Source: Sphingobacteriales bacterium
GTDB lineage: Bacteria; Bacteroidota; Bacteroidia; Sphingobacteriales; Sphingobacteriaceae
Assembly (NCBI GenBank): GCA_013298995.1
Contig: JAAFJW010000008.1
Span: 1-41,869, forward strand
Reading direction: 5' to 3'
Length of the DNA stretch: 41,869 nucleotides
A model generated the notes under the pieces. That model had not been told where the DNA came from. It searched no databases and saw only the letters and a program-made list of their open reading frames with translations. How positions within the stretch are numbered: position 1 is the stretch's first letter; the number at the start of each line of letters is the position of its first letter. Of this stretch, positions 1 to 6,927 are shown one piece after another. The position numbers and the translations under genes were made by a program.

Positions 1-59
1 TTATACCACAAAAAAGCATTTAAAATTTCAAAAAAGTGGAACATTATTCCCCCGAAACT

Positions 60-641
60 TTAGTAAATAATTTTCCCTACCGAAGTTACCAACGAAGCTA
101 TCCTGACGGCATCAAAAATTCGTTCTTCTTTACAACCAAGTTTTATAAGCGAATCTTCGTGGGCGTTTACACACATTTCGCAACCATTTACCGCCGAAAT
201 AGCTAGGCTCATTAGTTCAAAAAATTCTTTGCTTGTTACAGGTTTCATCATAATTTGCATGCGTATGCGGGCAGGTATTTGCGTATATTTTTCTTTTTGG
301 GTAAAATGCCTAAACCTGTAAAAAATATTGTTGCTGGCCAATAACGAAGCGCAAGATACGGCTTCGGCCAATTCATCATCGCTTGCTCCAAACTGTTGTG
401 CGTAGGTTTTGTAAAAATTAATTAATACCGCATTTTGGTTATTACTTGCTGTGCTTAAACCCAATAAACCACATTCTTTTTCGCTTATAAACTCCGAGCT
501 TAGGGTGCTGTTAAAATTAAGTTTTAAATCTCGTAGGTATTTAAACTCGGGGGCATTAACAATGGCTAAAGCTGGATTGTTGATTTCATGTAGGCCAAAA
601 ATATCTAAAAGTTCGGCGGTGGTTTCTTTTATATCGCTCAT
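60..641 (-). CDS. AhpD-like carboxymuconolactone decarboxylase family protein
   Basis: A 193-residue protein of the AhpD/carboxymuconolactone decarboxylase superfamily. The diagnostic C-x-x-C followed by a histidine is visible as NGCEMCVNAHE (Cys154, Cys157, His161), which in AhpD is the redox-active pair and proton relay that reduces a partner peroxiredoxin. An internal repeat of the fold is suggested by a second Ala-rich helical stretch near residues 90-105. It lies downstream of a peroxiredoxin gene on the same strand, the usual AhpC-AhpD pairing, although a hairpin terminator separates the two, so it may have its own promoter. The start is the ATG at 641. The family assignment is firm. 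The idea that it recycles the neighbouring peroxiredoxin is inference from context. Confidence 0.85.
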   Translation of the reverse strand: MSDIKETTAELLDIFGLHEINNPALAIVNAPEFKYLRDLKLNFNSTLSSEFISEKECGLLGLSTASNNQNAVLINFYKTYAQQFGASDDELAEAVSCASLLASNNIFYRFRHFTQKEKYTQIPARIRMQIMMKPVTSKEFFELMSLAISAVNGCEMCVNAHEDSLIKLGCKEERIFDAVRIASLVTSVGKIIY

Positions 642-719
642 GTTACTTGGTTTTTAATTATTGATTTTGGGTAGGATTTTTTAATGCATCTTAAAAGTAT
701 AAACGCATTAAAAAAATAT

Positions 720-759
720 AAAACCCGATAGATAAGATTTAAAAAATCTATCGGGTTTT
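720..759 (-). terminator. Intrinsic terminator after the peroxiredoxin gene
   Basis: A perfect 14-bp stem, AAAACCCGATAGAT paired with ATCTATCGGGTTTT, has a 12-nt loop. In the minus direction it is followed by a T-rich run (TTTTATATTTTTTT). It lies about 120 bp past the peroxiredoxin stop codon and before the AhpD-like gene. Confidence 0.75.
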
Positions 760-807
760 AAAAAATAAAGGTTTAAATAATTTTTTAACCTTAAAAAAGA
801 CATTCGG

Positions 808-877
808 CAGCTCAAGGCTCGCAAGCCCGTTGCCCGAGGCTCGAAAGCCCGAAGCTCGTTGCCCGCAGCCCGAAAGC
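808..877. repeat. GCCCGAA-rich dispersed repeat in the peroxiredoxin 3' UTR
   Basis: A 70-bp run of variations on GCCCGAA / GCTCG / GCCCGTT. It begins directly after the peroxiredoxin stop codon (878-880) and ends before the terminator. It is much richer in G+C than its surroundings. The same motif vocabulary recurs at 22062-22182, inside a coding sequence, so this is a dispersed family and not local noise. Confidence 0.7.
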
Positions 878-1420
878 CTATCCTAAAGTATCCTGTCCTT
901 TTTCCCAGTTGCAGGGGCAAAGTTCGTCGGTTTGTAAGCCATCTAATACACGTAAAACCTCTTTCACATTACGGCCTACGCTTAAATCGTTTACACAAAC
1001 CCAACGGATAATACCTTCGGGGTCGATAATAAAAGTAGCTCGGTAAGCCACTTTTTCGCCAGCTACCAAAATTCCTAAATCTTCGGCTAAGGATTTTGAG
1101 GTATCGGCAATCATCGGAAACTTTAAGCCACGCAAGTCATCGTGGTTATTTCTCCAAGCTAGGTGCACAAATTCCGAGTCGGTTGATGCGCCTAAAAGTG
1201 TGGTATCACGGTCTTTAAATTCGCCGTAATTGTTGTTAAACTCGGCAATTTCGGTAGGGCATACAAAGGTAAAATCTTTGGGCCACCAAAACATTACCGT
1301 CCAGCGGTTATCGCCGTTTACTAAACTATCTGAATTAATAAATTCAAATTCTTTACCTTTTTCTAAGCTCACTACAGCTTGTTTGTTAAATGCAGGAAAT
1401 TTTTCGCCTATGCTTATCAT
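878..1420 (-). CDS. Peroxiredoxin (AhpC/TSA family)
   Basis: A 180-residue thiol peroxidase of the AhpC/Prx family. It reduces hydrogen peroxide and organic peroxides through a peroxidatic cysteine in the motif FTFVCPTEIAEF (Cys54). A C-terminal CPC (Cys168/Cys170) could supply the resolving thiol. The length is typical of short cytosolic peroxiredoxins. The ATG at 1420 is the natural start and a TAnnTTTG promoter box lies 27 bp upstream. An AhpD-like protein with a CxxC is encoded downstream and is a plausible reductant. The gene ends in a GCCCGAA-rich repeat followed by a terminator. The family is certain, but the exact subfamily (AhpC versus the AhpD-coupled type) is not. Confidence 0.92.
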   Translation of the reverse strand: MISIGEKFPAFNKQAVVSLEKGKEFEFINSDSLVNGDNRWTVMFWWPKDFTFVCPTEIAEFNNNYGEFKDRDTTLLGASTDSEFVHLAWRNNHDDLRGLKFPMIADTSKSLAEDLGILVAGEKVAYRATFIIDPEGIIRWVCVNDLSVGRNVKEVLRVLDGLQTDELCPCNWEKGQDTLG

Positions 1421-1446
1421 AATTTTTATATTTAATTGTTGAGTTG

Positions 1447-1454
1447 CAAATATA
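1447..1454 (-). promoter_or_regulatory. Bacteroidota-type -7 box upstream of the peroxiredoxin gene
   Basis: On the minus strand the octamer TATATTTG matches the Bacteroidota sigma-A -7 consensus TAnnTTTG, 27 bp before the peroxiredoxin ATG. A clear -33 TTTG element was not seen at the ideal spacing. Confidence 0.45.
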
Positions 1455-1476
1455 AGCGTGATTAAATAATATAAAA

Positions 1477-1520
1477 ACTATAAATATTTATAAATATATA
1501 GTATTTATCTATATAGTATT
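1477..1520. promoter_or_regulatory. AT-rich palindromic and direct-repeat region upstream of the peroxiredoxin gene
   Basis: An imperfect AT palindrome reads roughly ACTATAAATATTTATAAATA and continues into TATAGT. It runs into a direct repeat of TATATAGTATT spaced by TATC. The placement just upstream of the -7 box would suit a peroxide-responsive regulator, but the strong AT bias makes chance symmetry likely. No regulator family is assigned. Confidence 0.25.
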
Positions 1521-1555
1521 GTTGATGGATTTTTGATATTTCTTGTATTTTAACC

Positions 1556-4363
1556 TTAATGTGCTTCTAGCCAGTTGTTTCCCTCGCCAATTTCAATCTC
1601 GATAGGTACTGTGGTTTTAATAGCGGTTTTCATACGGTGGCTAATAATGGTTTTTATGGCTTCTACCTCGGTTTTTAATACATCAAACACAAGCTCATCG
1701 TGTACCTGCATGGTCATTTTAGATTGTAGGTTTTGGCTTTTAATATCTTGGTGAATGTGTATCATGGCAATTTTTATCATATCGGCTGCCGAGCCTTGTA
1801 TGGGTGCGTTTATGGCATTTCGTTCGGCATAGCCACGTACGGTTGCATTGGCCGAGTTAATATCTCGCAAATAGCGCCTGCGCCCCATAAGGGTTTCTAC
1901 ATATCCGTTTTCGCGGGCAAAAGCCATGGTATCGGCCATATAACGCTTAATGCCTGGGTATTGCAAAAAATAGTTTTCGATAATTTCGGCAGCCTCCTTA
2001 CGGGGAATGTTTAAACTTTGCGATAAACCAAAGGCCGATTGGCCATAAATTATCCCAAAATTTACCGCTTTGGCATTGCGGCGTTGCTCGGGTGTAACTT
2101 CATTTAATGCAATGCCATAAACTTTGGCCGCTGTGGCGGTGTGTATGTCTAATTTGTTTATAAATGCTTCAAGCATATTTTGTTCTTTACTTATTTCGGC
2201 AATAATGCGTAGTTCAATCTGCGAATAATCGGCCGATAGCAATACATGGTTTTCGTTGCGTGGTATAAATGCTTTACGCACCTCGCGGCCTCGCTCGGTT
2301 TTTATAGGTATATTTTGCAAGTTGGGATTGTTAGAGCTTAGTCTGCCTGTAGCCGCAACTGCTTGGTTGTATGATGTATGTACACGGCCTGTACGCTCGT
2401 TTATCATTAATGGTAGGGCATCTACATAAGTTGATTTTAGTTTTTGTAACTGCCTAAAATCCAATATATCTTTTACAATATCACTTTTATGTGCCAATAG
2501 TTGTAACACATCTTCGCCAGTTTGGTACTGCCCAGTTTTGGTTTTTTTGGCTTTATCATCTAGTTTTAATTTATCAAAAAGCACTTCGCCTAATTGCTTT
2601 GGGCTAACTAAATTAAATTTTACGCCCGCTTTCTCATAAACGGTTTTTTCTAGCCTTGTTATCTCTATAGCTATGTCTTTAGAGTATAGATTTAATTGAT
2701 AAGTATCAATGCGTACGCCTTCACGCTCCATATCGGCAAGCACATAAATTAGCGGATTTTCTATTTCGTGTACTAGTTTTTCGCCGTCGGCAGCTTTTAG
2801 TAGTGGTTCAAAAATATGTTTTAATTGTAGGGTAATATCGGCATCTTCTACCGCATATTCTTTTACAATATCTACCTCTACATCACGCATATTGCCTTGG
2901 CTTTTACCTTTTTTACCGATAAGTTCGGATATTGAAACTGGTGTATAACCCAAATAATTTTGCGCCAAAATATCCATACCGTGGCGGGTATCGGGGTCTA
3001 TTACGTAATGCGCCAGCATGGTATCAAATAATTTTCCACTTACGTGGATGCCGTAGTTTTTTAGCACCATAATATCGTATTTTAGGTTTTGTCCTACTTT
3101 TTCGATGACTGGATTTTCTAATACGGCTTTAAATAATGTTACTGTTTTTAAGGCTTCGGTCTGGCTTGCATCAATAGGAATGTAAAAACCTTCGCCTAGC
3201 TTAAACGAAAACGAAAGACCTACCAGTTCGCAAGTATTGGCATCGGTACCTGTGGTTTCGGTATCAAAACAAAAATATTTTTGGGTATTTAGTTGGGATA
3301 TTAAATCGGCAATTTCTTCGGCCGTTTGCACCAATTGGTAATTGTGCGCTACGTTGTTTATGTTTTTACCGCCCGCTACTTCGGGTGCAGTGTAGGTGCT
3401 TTTTATTTCTTTAGCTGTGGATGCTTGGGGGCTACCAAATAAATCCATTTGGGCACTTGTGGATGCGGGTTTTGCATCGGCAATGTTAAAATCATCACCA
3501 AAAACCCTACGACCAAGGGTTCTAAATTCTAACTCCGCAAAAAGCGGTTCTAACACTTCTCGGTTGGGTTTTTCTAAGCGGTAGCTTTCTTCGTGGAAAC
3601 TTAAGGGTACATTTAATATAATGGTAGCCAGTTTTTTAGATAGCAAGCCTTGCTCGGCGAAAGCTTCTACATTTTCACGTTGTTTGCCTTTTAACTCGTG
3701 GCTATGGGCAATAATGTTTTCCATCGAGCCATATTGTTTTATCAATAATTTGGCGGTTTTTTCGCCAATGCCAGGTATGCCGGGTATGCCATCCACGGCA
3801 TCGCCCCAAAGGCCCAAAATATCTATTACTTGGTGTACATGTTCAATCTCCCACTTGGCCAGCACTTCGGGCACACCCATAATTTCGATATCGTTGCCCA
3901 TGCGGGCGGGCTTATACACAAAAATATTGGGCGATACGAGTTGGGCAAAATCTTTATCGGGTGTCATACAATAAACGGTAAAGCCCTCAAGCTCGGCTTG
4001 CTTGGCTAGGGTGCCAATAATATCATCAGCTTCGTAACCATCGTAGGTAATTACGGGGACGTTAAAGCCAGTAATTATTTTTTTTACATAAGGGAGGGCT
4101 GTTTTTAAATCTTCGGGCATGGCCTCTCGGTGGGCTTTGTATGCTTCAAAATCGGTATGGCGTTCGGTAGGGGCGGCGGTATCAAAAACTACGGCAATAT
4201 GGCTGGGGTTTTCTTTTTTAAAAATTTCTAAAAGGGTATTGGTAAAGCCCATAACGGCCGATGTATTGATGCCCGAAGCCGTAAATCGTGGGTTTTTACT
4301 TAATGCAAAATGGGCTCGGTATATTAATGCCATACCATCTAAAAGAAAAAGTTTTTTTGTCAT
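1556..4363 (-). CDS. polA: DNA polymerase I
   Basis: A 935-residue, full-length family A DNA polymerase that fills gaps and removes RNA primers in replication and repair. Three domains are visible in order. The 5'-3' exonuclease (about 1-290) has YEADDIIGTLA and the helix-hairpin-helix GIPGIGEKTA. The 3'-5' exonuclease (about 345-530) has FDTETTG and the YAVEDAD motif, so the DEDD-type proofreading residues appear intact. The polymerase domain has motif A LLSADYSQIELRI, motif B RRNAKAVNFGIIYGQ and motif C MQVHDELVFDV. A region of about 50 residues between the first two domains is low in complexity. The start is the ATG at 4363. It stands alone, followed upstream by the repeat-rich island. Essentially certain. 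Confidence 0.98.
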   Translation of the reverse strand: MTKKLFLLDGMALIYRAHFALSKNPRFTASGINTSAVMGFTNTLLEIFKKENPSHIAVVFDTAAPTERHTDFEAYKAHREAMPEDLKTALPYVKKIITGFNVPVITYDGYEADDIIGTLAKQAELEGFTVYCMTPDKDFAQLVSPNIFVYKPARMGNDIEIMGVPEVLAKWEIEHVHQVIDILGLWGDAVDGIPGIPGIGEKTAKLLIKQYGSMENIIAHSHELKGKQRENVEAFAEQGLLSKKLATIILNVPLSFHEESYRLEKPNREVLEPLFAELEFRTLGRRVFGDDFNIADAKPASTSAQMDLFGSPQASTAKEIKSTYTAPEVAGGKNINNVAHNYQLVQTAEEIADLISQLNTQKYFCFDTETTGTDANTCELVGLSFSFKLGEGFYIPIDASQTEALKTVTLFKAVLENPVIEKVGQNLKYDIMVLKNYGIHVSGKLFDTMLAHYVIDPDTRHGMDILAQNYLGYTPVSISELIGKKGKSQGNMRDVEVDIVKEYAVEDADITLQLKHIFEPLLKAADGEKLVHEIENPLIYVLADMEREGVRIDTYQLNLYSKDIAIEITRLEKTVYEKAGVKFNLVSPKQLGEVLFDKLKLDDKAKKTKTGQYQTGEDVLQLLAHKSDIVKDILDFRQLQKLKSTYVDALPLMINERTGRVHTSYNQAVAATGRLSSNNPNLQNIPIKTERGREVRKAFIPRNENHVLLSADYSQIELRIIAEISKEQNMLEAFINKLDIHTATAAKVYGIALNEVTPEQRRNAKAVNFGIIYGQSAFGLSQSLNIPRKEAAEIIENYFLQYPGIKRYMADTMAFARENGYVETLMGRRRYLRDINSANATVRGYAERNAINAPIQGSAADMIKIAMIHIHQDIKSQNLQSKMTMQVHDELVFDVLKTEVEAIKTIISHRMKTAIKTTVPIEIEIGEGNNWLEAH

Positions 4364-4741
4364 TTTGTTGAATTTTGGGATTGTTTTTGTGTGTGCAAGG
4401 TTTGGTATAGCGTATTACCCTTACACTATTTAAAGCAAATGTAATAAAATGTTGGAGCAAAAAGCGAGCGAGTTTTTGGGGACTTATTTTTAATATTTTA
4501 CTACTCGGTAATACGTAAGTTTTTACATTTTAGGTTTTACGCTGCAAGGTAAACCCGCATTAAAAAAAACTAAATCTCGAAGATCGGAACAGCAAGGGAG
4601 AGCATCCTACATACTTGGAACAGCAAGGTGGCGAATTGCAAACCCTACGATATGTATAAAACAATTAACAACATACATATTTAAGGTATTTGTTTTTTAC
4701 GGGTTGCAAACCCTACGATATGTAGTAAGTGATTAGGATTT
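4364..4741. other. Gene-free stretch with dispersed repeats between polA and the PIN toxin
   Basis: No credible ORF. It contains the motif GTAAACCCGCATTAAAAA (about 4551-4570), whose inverted copy is near 26977-26995 and a degenerate copy near 9610. It also holds two short GGAACAGCAAGG motifs and the repeat unit described at 4628-4726. Confidence 0.5.
4628..4726 (+). repeat. About 100-bp REP-pair repeat, copy A
   Basis: Two copies of GCAAACCCTACGATATGTA flank about 45 bp that includes TATAAAACAATTAACAAC. The whole unit recurs in the same orientation at 6284-6388. Read on the minus strand, each end is GTAG followed by a small hairpin (GGGTT-TGC-AACCC), the pattern of a REP unit. The two copies bracket the toxin-antitoxin pair and the RAYT gene. 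Confidence 0.75.
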
Positions 4742-5107
4742 TTACAATTCAATTAATATTAAATCTAAATCTTCAATATTAGAAAAGCCTTTATCTGCTG
4801 TAATTAATGGAAGTTGGTAAACTAAACTAGTCGCAGCAATTATTGCATCTGGTAATTTAATCGTATATTTTCGTTTCAATTGTATGGTTTGGTCTTTTAT
4901 TTTAGTATTCCATTCAATTAAAAAACAATCATTAATAAGTTCATTAAGTTTTATTACGTCAGCATTTGATATTCCTTTAAAACCCAGTAATTCAATTTCT
5001 GATACAAAAGAAACACCAAAATTATATTTTAAAAAAGGTTCAACAGTTTTATTGCCCTCGTGTACATAAATTAAAAAATTTGTATCTGCAATAAAATCAA
5101 TCTTCAT
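4742..5107 (-). CDS. PIN-domain toxin (VapC-like) of a type II toxin-antitoxin pair
   Basis: A 121-residue PIN-domain protein, expected to be a Mg2+-dependent endoribonuclease. The acidic constellation of the fold is visible: Asp8 in FIADTNFLIY, Glu39 in VSEIELLGFKG, the aspartate of KLPDAIIAATS and the aspartate of LITADKGF. An ATG four codons further upstream (5119) is possible, but MKIDFIADTN at 5107 fits the family better. The start lies inside the last codons of the upstream small gene (11-nt overlap), the standard translational coupling of antitoxin and toxin. It sits in a repeat-rich accessory region. The PIN assignment is solid. Toxin activity and RNA target are inference. Confidence 0.82.
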   Translation of the reverse strand: MKIDFIADTNFLIYVHEGNKTVEPFLKYNFGVSFVSEIELLGFKGISNADVIKLNELINDCFLIEWNTKIKDQTIQLKRKYTIKLPDAIIAATSLVYQLPLITADKGFSNIEDLDLILIEL

Positions 5108-5264
5108 TTTCTCTAGCAATAATTTGATACGTTAAACCATCAATGTTTCTTTTCATTTTACCAAAATGTTTTGATAAATTACCAATTTTTACCGCCTTTT
5201 TAAACTTTTCGCTGAGAATTTTAGGTGTATCTTTTACGTTTGATTTATCAATTAAAACTGTCAT
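5097..5264 (-). CDS. Putative antitoxin of the PIN-domain pair
   Basis: A 55-residue basic protein (MTVLIDKSNVKDTPKILSEK...) encoded immediately upstream of, and overlapping by 11 nt, the PIN toxin. The open frame extends further upstream to 5315, but those residues (MFHCNLYFSIF...) look non-coding, and ATG 5264 gives a compact protein. I recognise no DNA-binding motif. The antitoxin role rests on its size, the overlap and the partner. It probably neutralises the PIN protein and may autoregulate the operon. Confidence 0.7.
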   Translation of the reverse strand: MTVLIDKSNVKDTPKILSEKFKKAVKIGNLSKHFGKMKRNIDGLTYQIIARENED

Positions 5265-5330
5265 ACTATAATTTTTTTTATCAAAAATACTAAAATAAAG
5301 GTTGCAATGAAACACACCGATCTTCGAGGT

Positions 5331-5374
5331 TCCCCCAATAGGGCCGCATTTTCCCTATAAAAAGTTTTAGAACA
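5331..5374 (+). repeat. 44-bp perfect inverted repeat, left copy
   Basis: The 44 bp from TCCCCCAATAGGGCCGC to AGTTTTAGAACA recur exactly, reverse-complemented, at 6794-6837. A degenerate version (CCCAATGGGGCTCAATTTTT) lies at about 5548-5570. It is followed by a diverged tandem copy of the region after the left repeat (compare 5403-5447 with 5591-5632). Confidence 0.85.
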
Positions 5375-5464
5375 GCAGCTTGTGTGAATTTCTACAAGAA
5401 AAATTGCAACTGTAAATCAAACAGTTAAAATCTTCTGTATAGATTATTAAACAACAAACCACTT

Positions 5465-5529
5465 GTCACTCTGAACGATTGAAGAGTCTCATCAACGTAT
5501 TTTAGACTCTTCACTTCGTTCAGAGTGAC
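5465..5529. repeat. 25/26-bp imperfect inverted repeat (stem-loop element)
   Basis: The left arm GTCACTCTGAACGATTGAAG continuing to AGTCT (5465-5489) pairs with the right arm at 5504-5529, with one indel and about one mismatch, around a 14-nt loop. Elements ending in TTCGTTCAGAGTGAC are common dispersed palindromes in Bacteroidota genomes. It lies between the antitoxin and the RAYT gene. A terminator role is possible but there is no T-run. Confidence 0.7.
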
Positions 5530-5647
5530 AGGGTTCTTCAGATTTTGCCCAATGGGGCTCAATTTTTCCTATAAAATTTTTATAGGAAAATTATATCTGC
5601 AAATCAATCAGTTAAAAGCTGCTGTATAGAGTTTGCAACCTCGAAGC

Positions 5648-5663
5648 CAAAATTGTAGGGTTT
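5648..5663 (+). repeat. REP-like unit 3' of the RAYT gene (inverted relative to the others)
   Basis: GTAGGGTTTGTAACCC is a GTAG tetranucleotide followed by the hairpin GGGTT-TGT-AACCC. It is in the opposite orientation to the copy 5' of the RAYT gene (around 6289-6306), so the transposase gene is bracketed by inverted REP-like units. Confidence 0.65.
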
Positions 5664-5679
5664 GTAACCCGACTTTAAA

Positions 5680-6229
5680 CTAGCCATAATAACTCAACAC
5701 TAATAACCCTTTTCTAGTTCCAAAGTAATCGCCTGCGCTACTCAATAAATACTCTTCCTCTTTTTCTACCAAGCCAGCCCGTACTGGGTTTAGGTGTATG
5801 TAGTTTAATTTGGTATCAAAAAAATCTTTGGTAAAAATTTCCTCGCCGTGGTAACTTTCTTCCCAAAACCAAATTTTATCCTCTTTGGTAAGTAAAAAAT
5901 TTAACCATTCTCTTCGGCTTTCTTTAGCGTTTTGTTGTATGGCTTTTACAATGCTTTTTGCAGTAAATTTTTTAAAGTCTCTTATAATATCGCTCAAGTT
6001 TTCATTTTTGGCACTTATTATTAGATGGCAATGGTTGCTCATGATTACCCAGCCATAAATCTCTAATCCTTTATGCTCTTGGCAATAACGTAAACTTTCT
6101 AAAAGTATATCTGCATATAAGCGTCTTGTAAAAACCTGCCTACCGCAGGCAGGCATCTACCCATTGATGCACAGTAAATGTTACAAAATATACACCGGCT
6201 TGGTTTTTTATCGTGTTTGTAAATGCCAT
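5680..6229 (-). pseudogene. REP-associated tyrosine transposase (RAYT, Y1_Tnp), frame-broken by a palindrome insertion
   Basis: This encodes an IS200-like single-strand transposase of the RAYT group. The HUH motif (SNHCHLI) and the catalytic-tyrosine region (LNYIHLNPVRAGLV) are intact in the frame 5680-6156. The N-terminal strand (MAFTNTIKNQAGVYFVTFTV, then HQWVDA) is encoded in another frame from ATG 6229 and stops at a TAG inside the palindrome. Removing 19 nt (6136-6154) joins WVD to VFTRRLYADILLESL and gives a single 176-residue ORF with no other defect. A truncated product could still start at ATG 6156, but it would lack the first beta strand of the fold. REP-like hairpins flank the gene. 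Family assignment is strong and the inactivation mechanism is directly readable. Confidence 0.85.
6135..6153. repeat. 19-bp palindromic insert CCTGCCTACCGCAGGCAGG
   Basis: The palindrome (arms CCTGCCT/AGGCAGG) sits inside the RAYT reading frame and causes its frameshift. A longer member with the same outer 10 and 9 bases plus an 8-nt centre is at 26922-26948, so it belongs to a dispersed family. Confidence 0.8.
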
Positions 6230-6283
6230 CTTTTTTTACGAAAGGTAATAGTTTAGGCTTATATAAACAAATGCGGTTAATGT

Positions 6284-6388
6284 GTTGGCGGATTACAAAT
6301 CCTACGATAGGTATAAAACAATTAACAACTCGCATACTTTATAAGGCATTTATTTTGTTGGCGGGTTGCAAACCCTACGATATGTAGT
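6284..6388 (+). repeat. About 100-bp REP-pair repeat, copy B
   Basis: Direct repeat of 4628-4726 with the same order of parts: a unit with TACAAATCCTACGAT, then TATAAAACAATTAACAAC, then GGGTTGCAAACCCTACGATA. The first unit has a paired change of hairpin bases (GGATT-TGT-AATCC on the minus strand), which keeps the stem. Confidence 0.75.
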
Positions 6389-6409
6389 TCGACTTTACAA
6401 AAGTCGAAC
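6387..6409. repeat. Perfect 10-bp hairpin
   Basis: GTTCGACTTT and AAAGTCGAAC surround a 3-nt loop, followed by AGCAGG. The trailing GTCGAACAGCAGG recurs at 6840-6852 beside the right 44-bp inverted repeat. Confidence 0.6.
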
Positions 6410-6417
6410 AGCAGGGA

Positions 6418-6521
6418 GTTTGTTGTTGTAAAGCTAGTATTTTGTTTTAAAATGCAAAGTTATAAACTTTGCTTATCTAAACTCACAAGTGACGCTGAAA
6501 AAGCTTAACACTTGCGAGAGC
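6418..6521 (+). repeat. 104-bp dispersed repeat, copy 1
   Basis: It begins GTTTGTTGTTGTAAAGC and ends CACTTGCGAGAGC. Inside are a near-palindrome GCAAAGTTATAAACTTTGC and a CAAGTG...CACTTG stem. Further copies lie at 6551-6654 and 9430-9533 in the same orientation. Confidence 0.85.
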
Positions 6522-6525
6522 GGGA

Positions 6526-6656
6526 GATTTGGTTAAGGTTTCAAAGAACGGTTTGTTGTTGTAAAGCTAGTATTTTGTTTTAAAATGCAAAGTTATAAAC
6601 TTTGCTTATCTAAACTCACAAGTGACGCTGAAAAAGCTTAACACTTGCGAGAGCAT
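6526..6656 (+). repeat. 131-bp direct repeat, left copy (contains 104-bp copy 2)
   Basis: Identical by eye to 9405-9535. Its first bases, GATTTGGTTAAGG, are RHS coding sequence on the minus strand (Leu-Asn-Gln-Ile in the copy at 9405), so this copy carries a scrap of the RHS gene away from the rest. The 104-bp repeat occupies 6551-6654. Confidence 0.85.
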
Positions 6657-6793
6657 GAGGGAGCTATTTTTACTTCTAACCAGAATCTCGAAAGAGTTCG
6701 TGACATCAATATGCAAACGGTTTTTTTCTAAAGACGATGCAAAGTAATAACAAACAATGCTTTTATAAAATTTAGGTAGGTTTGTAGGGCAGT

Positions 6794-6837
6794 TGTTCTA
6801 AAACTTTTTATAGGGAAAATGCGGCCCTATTGGGGGA
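6794..6837 (-). repeat. 44-bp perfect inverted repeat, right copy
   Basis: Exact reverse complement of 5331-5374. The similarity goes a few bases further with mismatches. Together the copies bracket the RAYT gene and the first two 104-bp repeats. Confidence 0.85.
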
Positions 6838-6852
6838 AAGTCGAACAGCAGG

Positions 6853-6926
6853 AAAGCCTTCTAAAAAATCGCCCCCGAAGGCTAAATTGGTTAAACCTCC
6901 TGATACGCCATGCGCCCCTGCCCGTA
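6853..6926 (-). pseudogene. 74-bp fragment of the RHS linker, displaced copy
   Basis: Identical by eye to 7989-8062, which encodes part of the Gly-rich linker of the RHS protein (GGLTNLAFGGDFLEGFTSA). It sits directly past the stop codon of the putative immunity gene and in the same orientation as the RHS gene. This is the position expected for the left-over homology arm of an older, displaced RHS C-terminal cassette. Confidence 0.8.
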
Positions 6927-6927
6927 T

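Noticed and set aside
6099-6335. 78-residue minus-strand ORF upstream of the RAYT frame
   Set aside because: It is an out-of-frame reading of the RAYT 5' end. The correct frame gives MAFTNTIKNQAGVYFVTF.
4628-6388. Repeated GCAAACCCTACGATATGTA as CRISPR repeats
   Set aside because: Spacing is irregular, orientation varies and the units form REP-like hairpins next to a RAYT gene.
6418-6654. Two 104-bp repeats close together as a CRISPR array
   Set aside because: Units are far longer than CRISPR repeats, only two are adjacent, the spacer is 29 bp of RHS-related sequence, and no cas gene is present.
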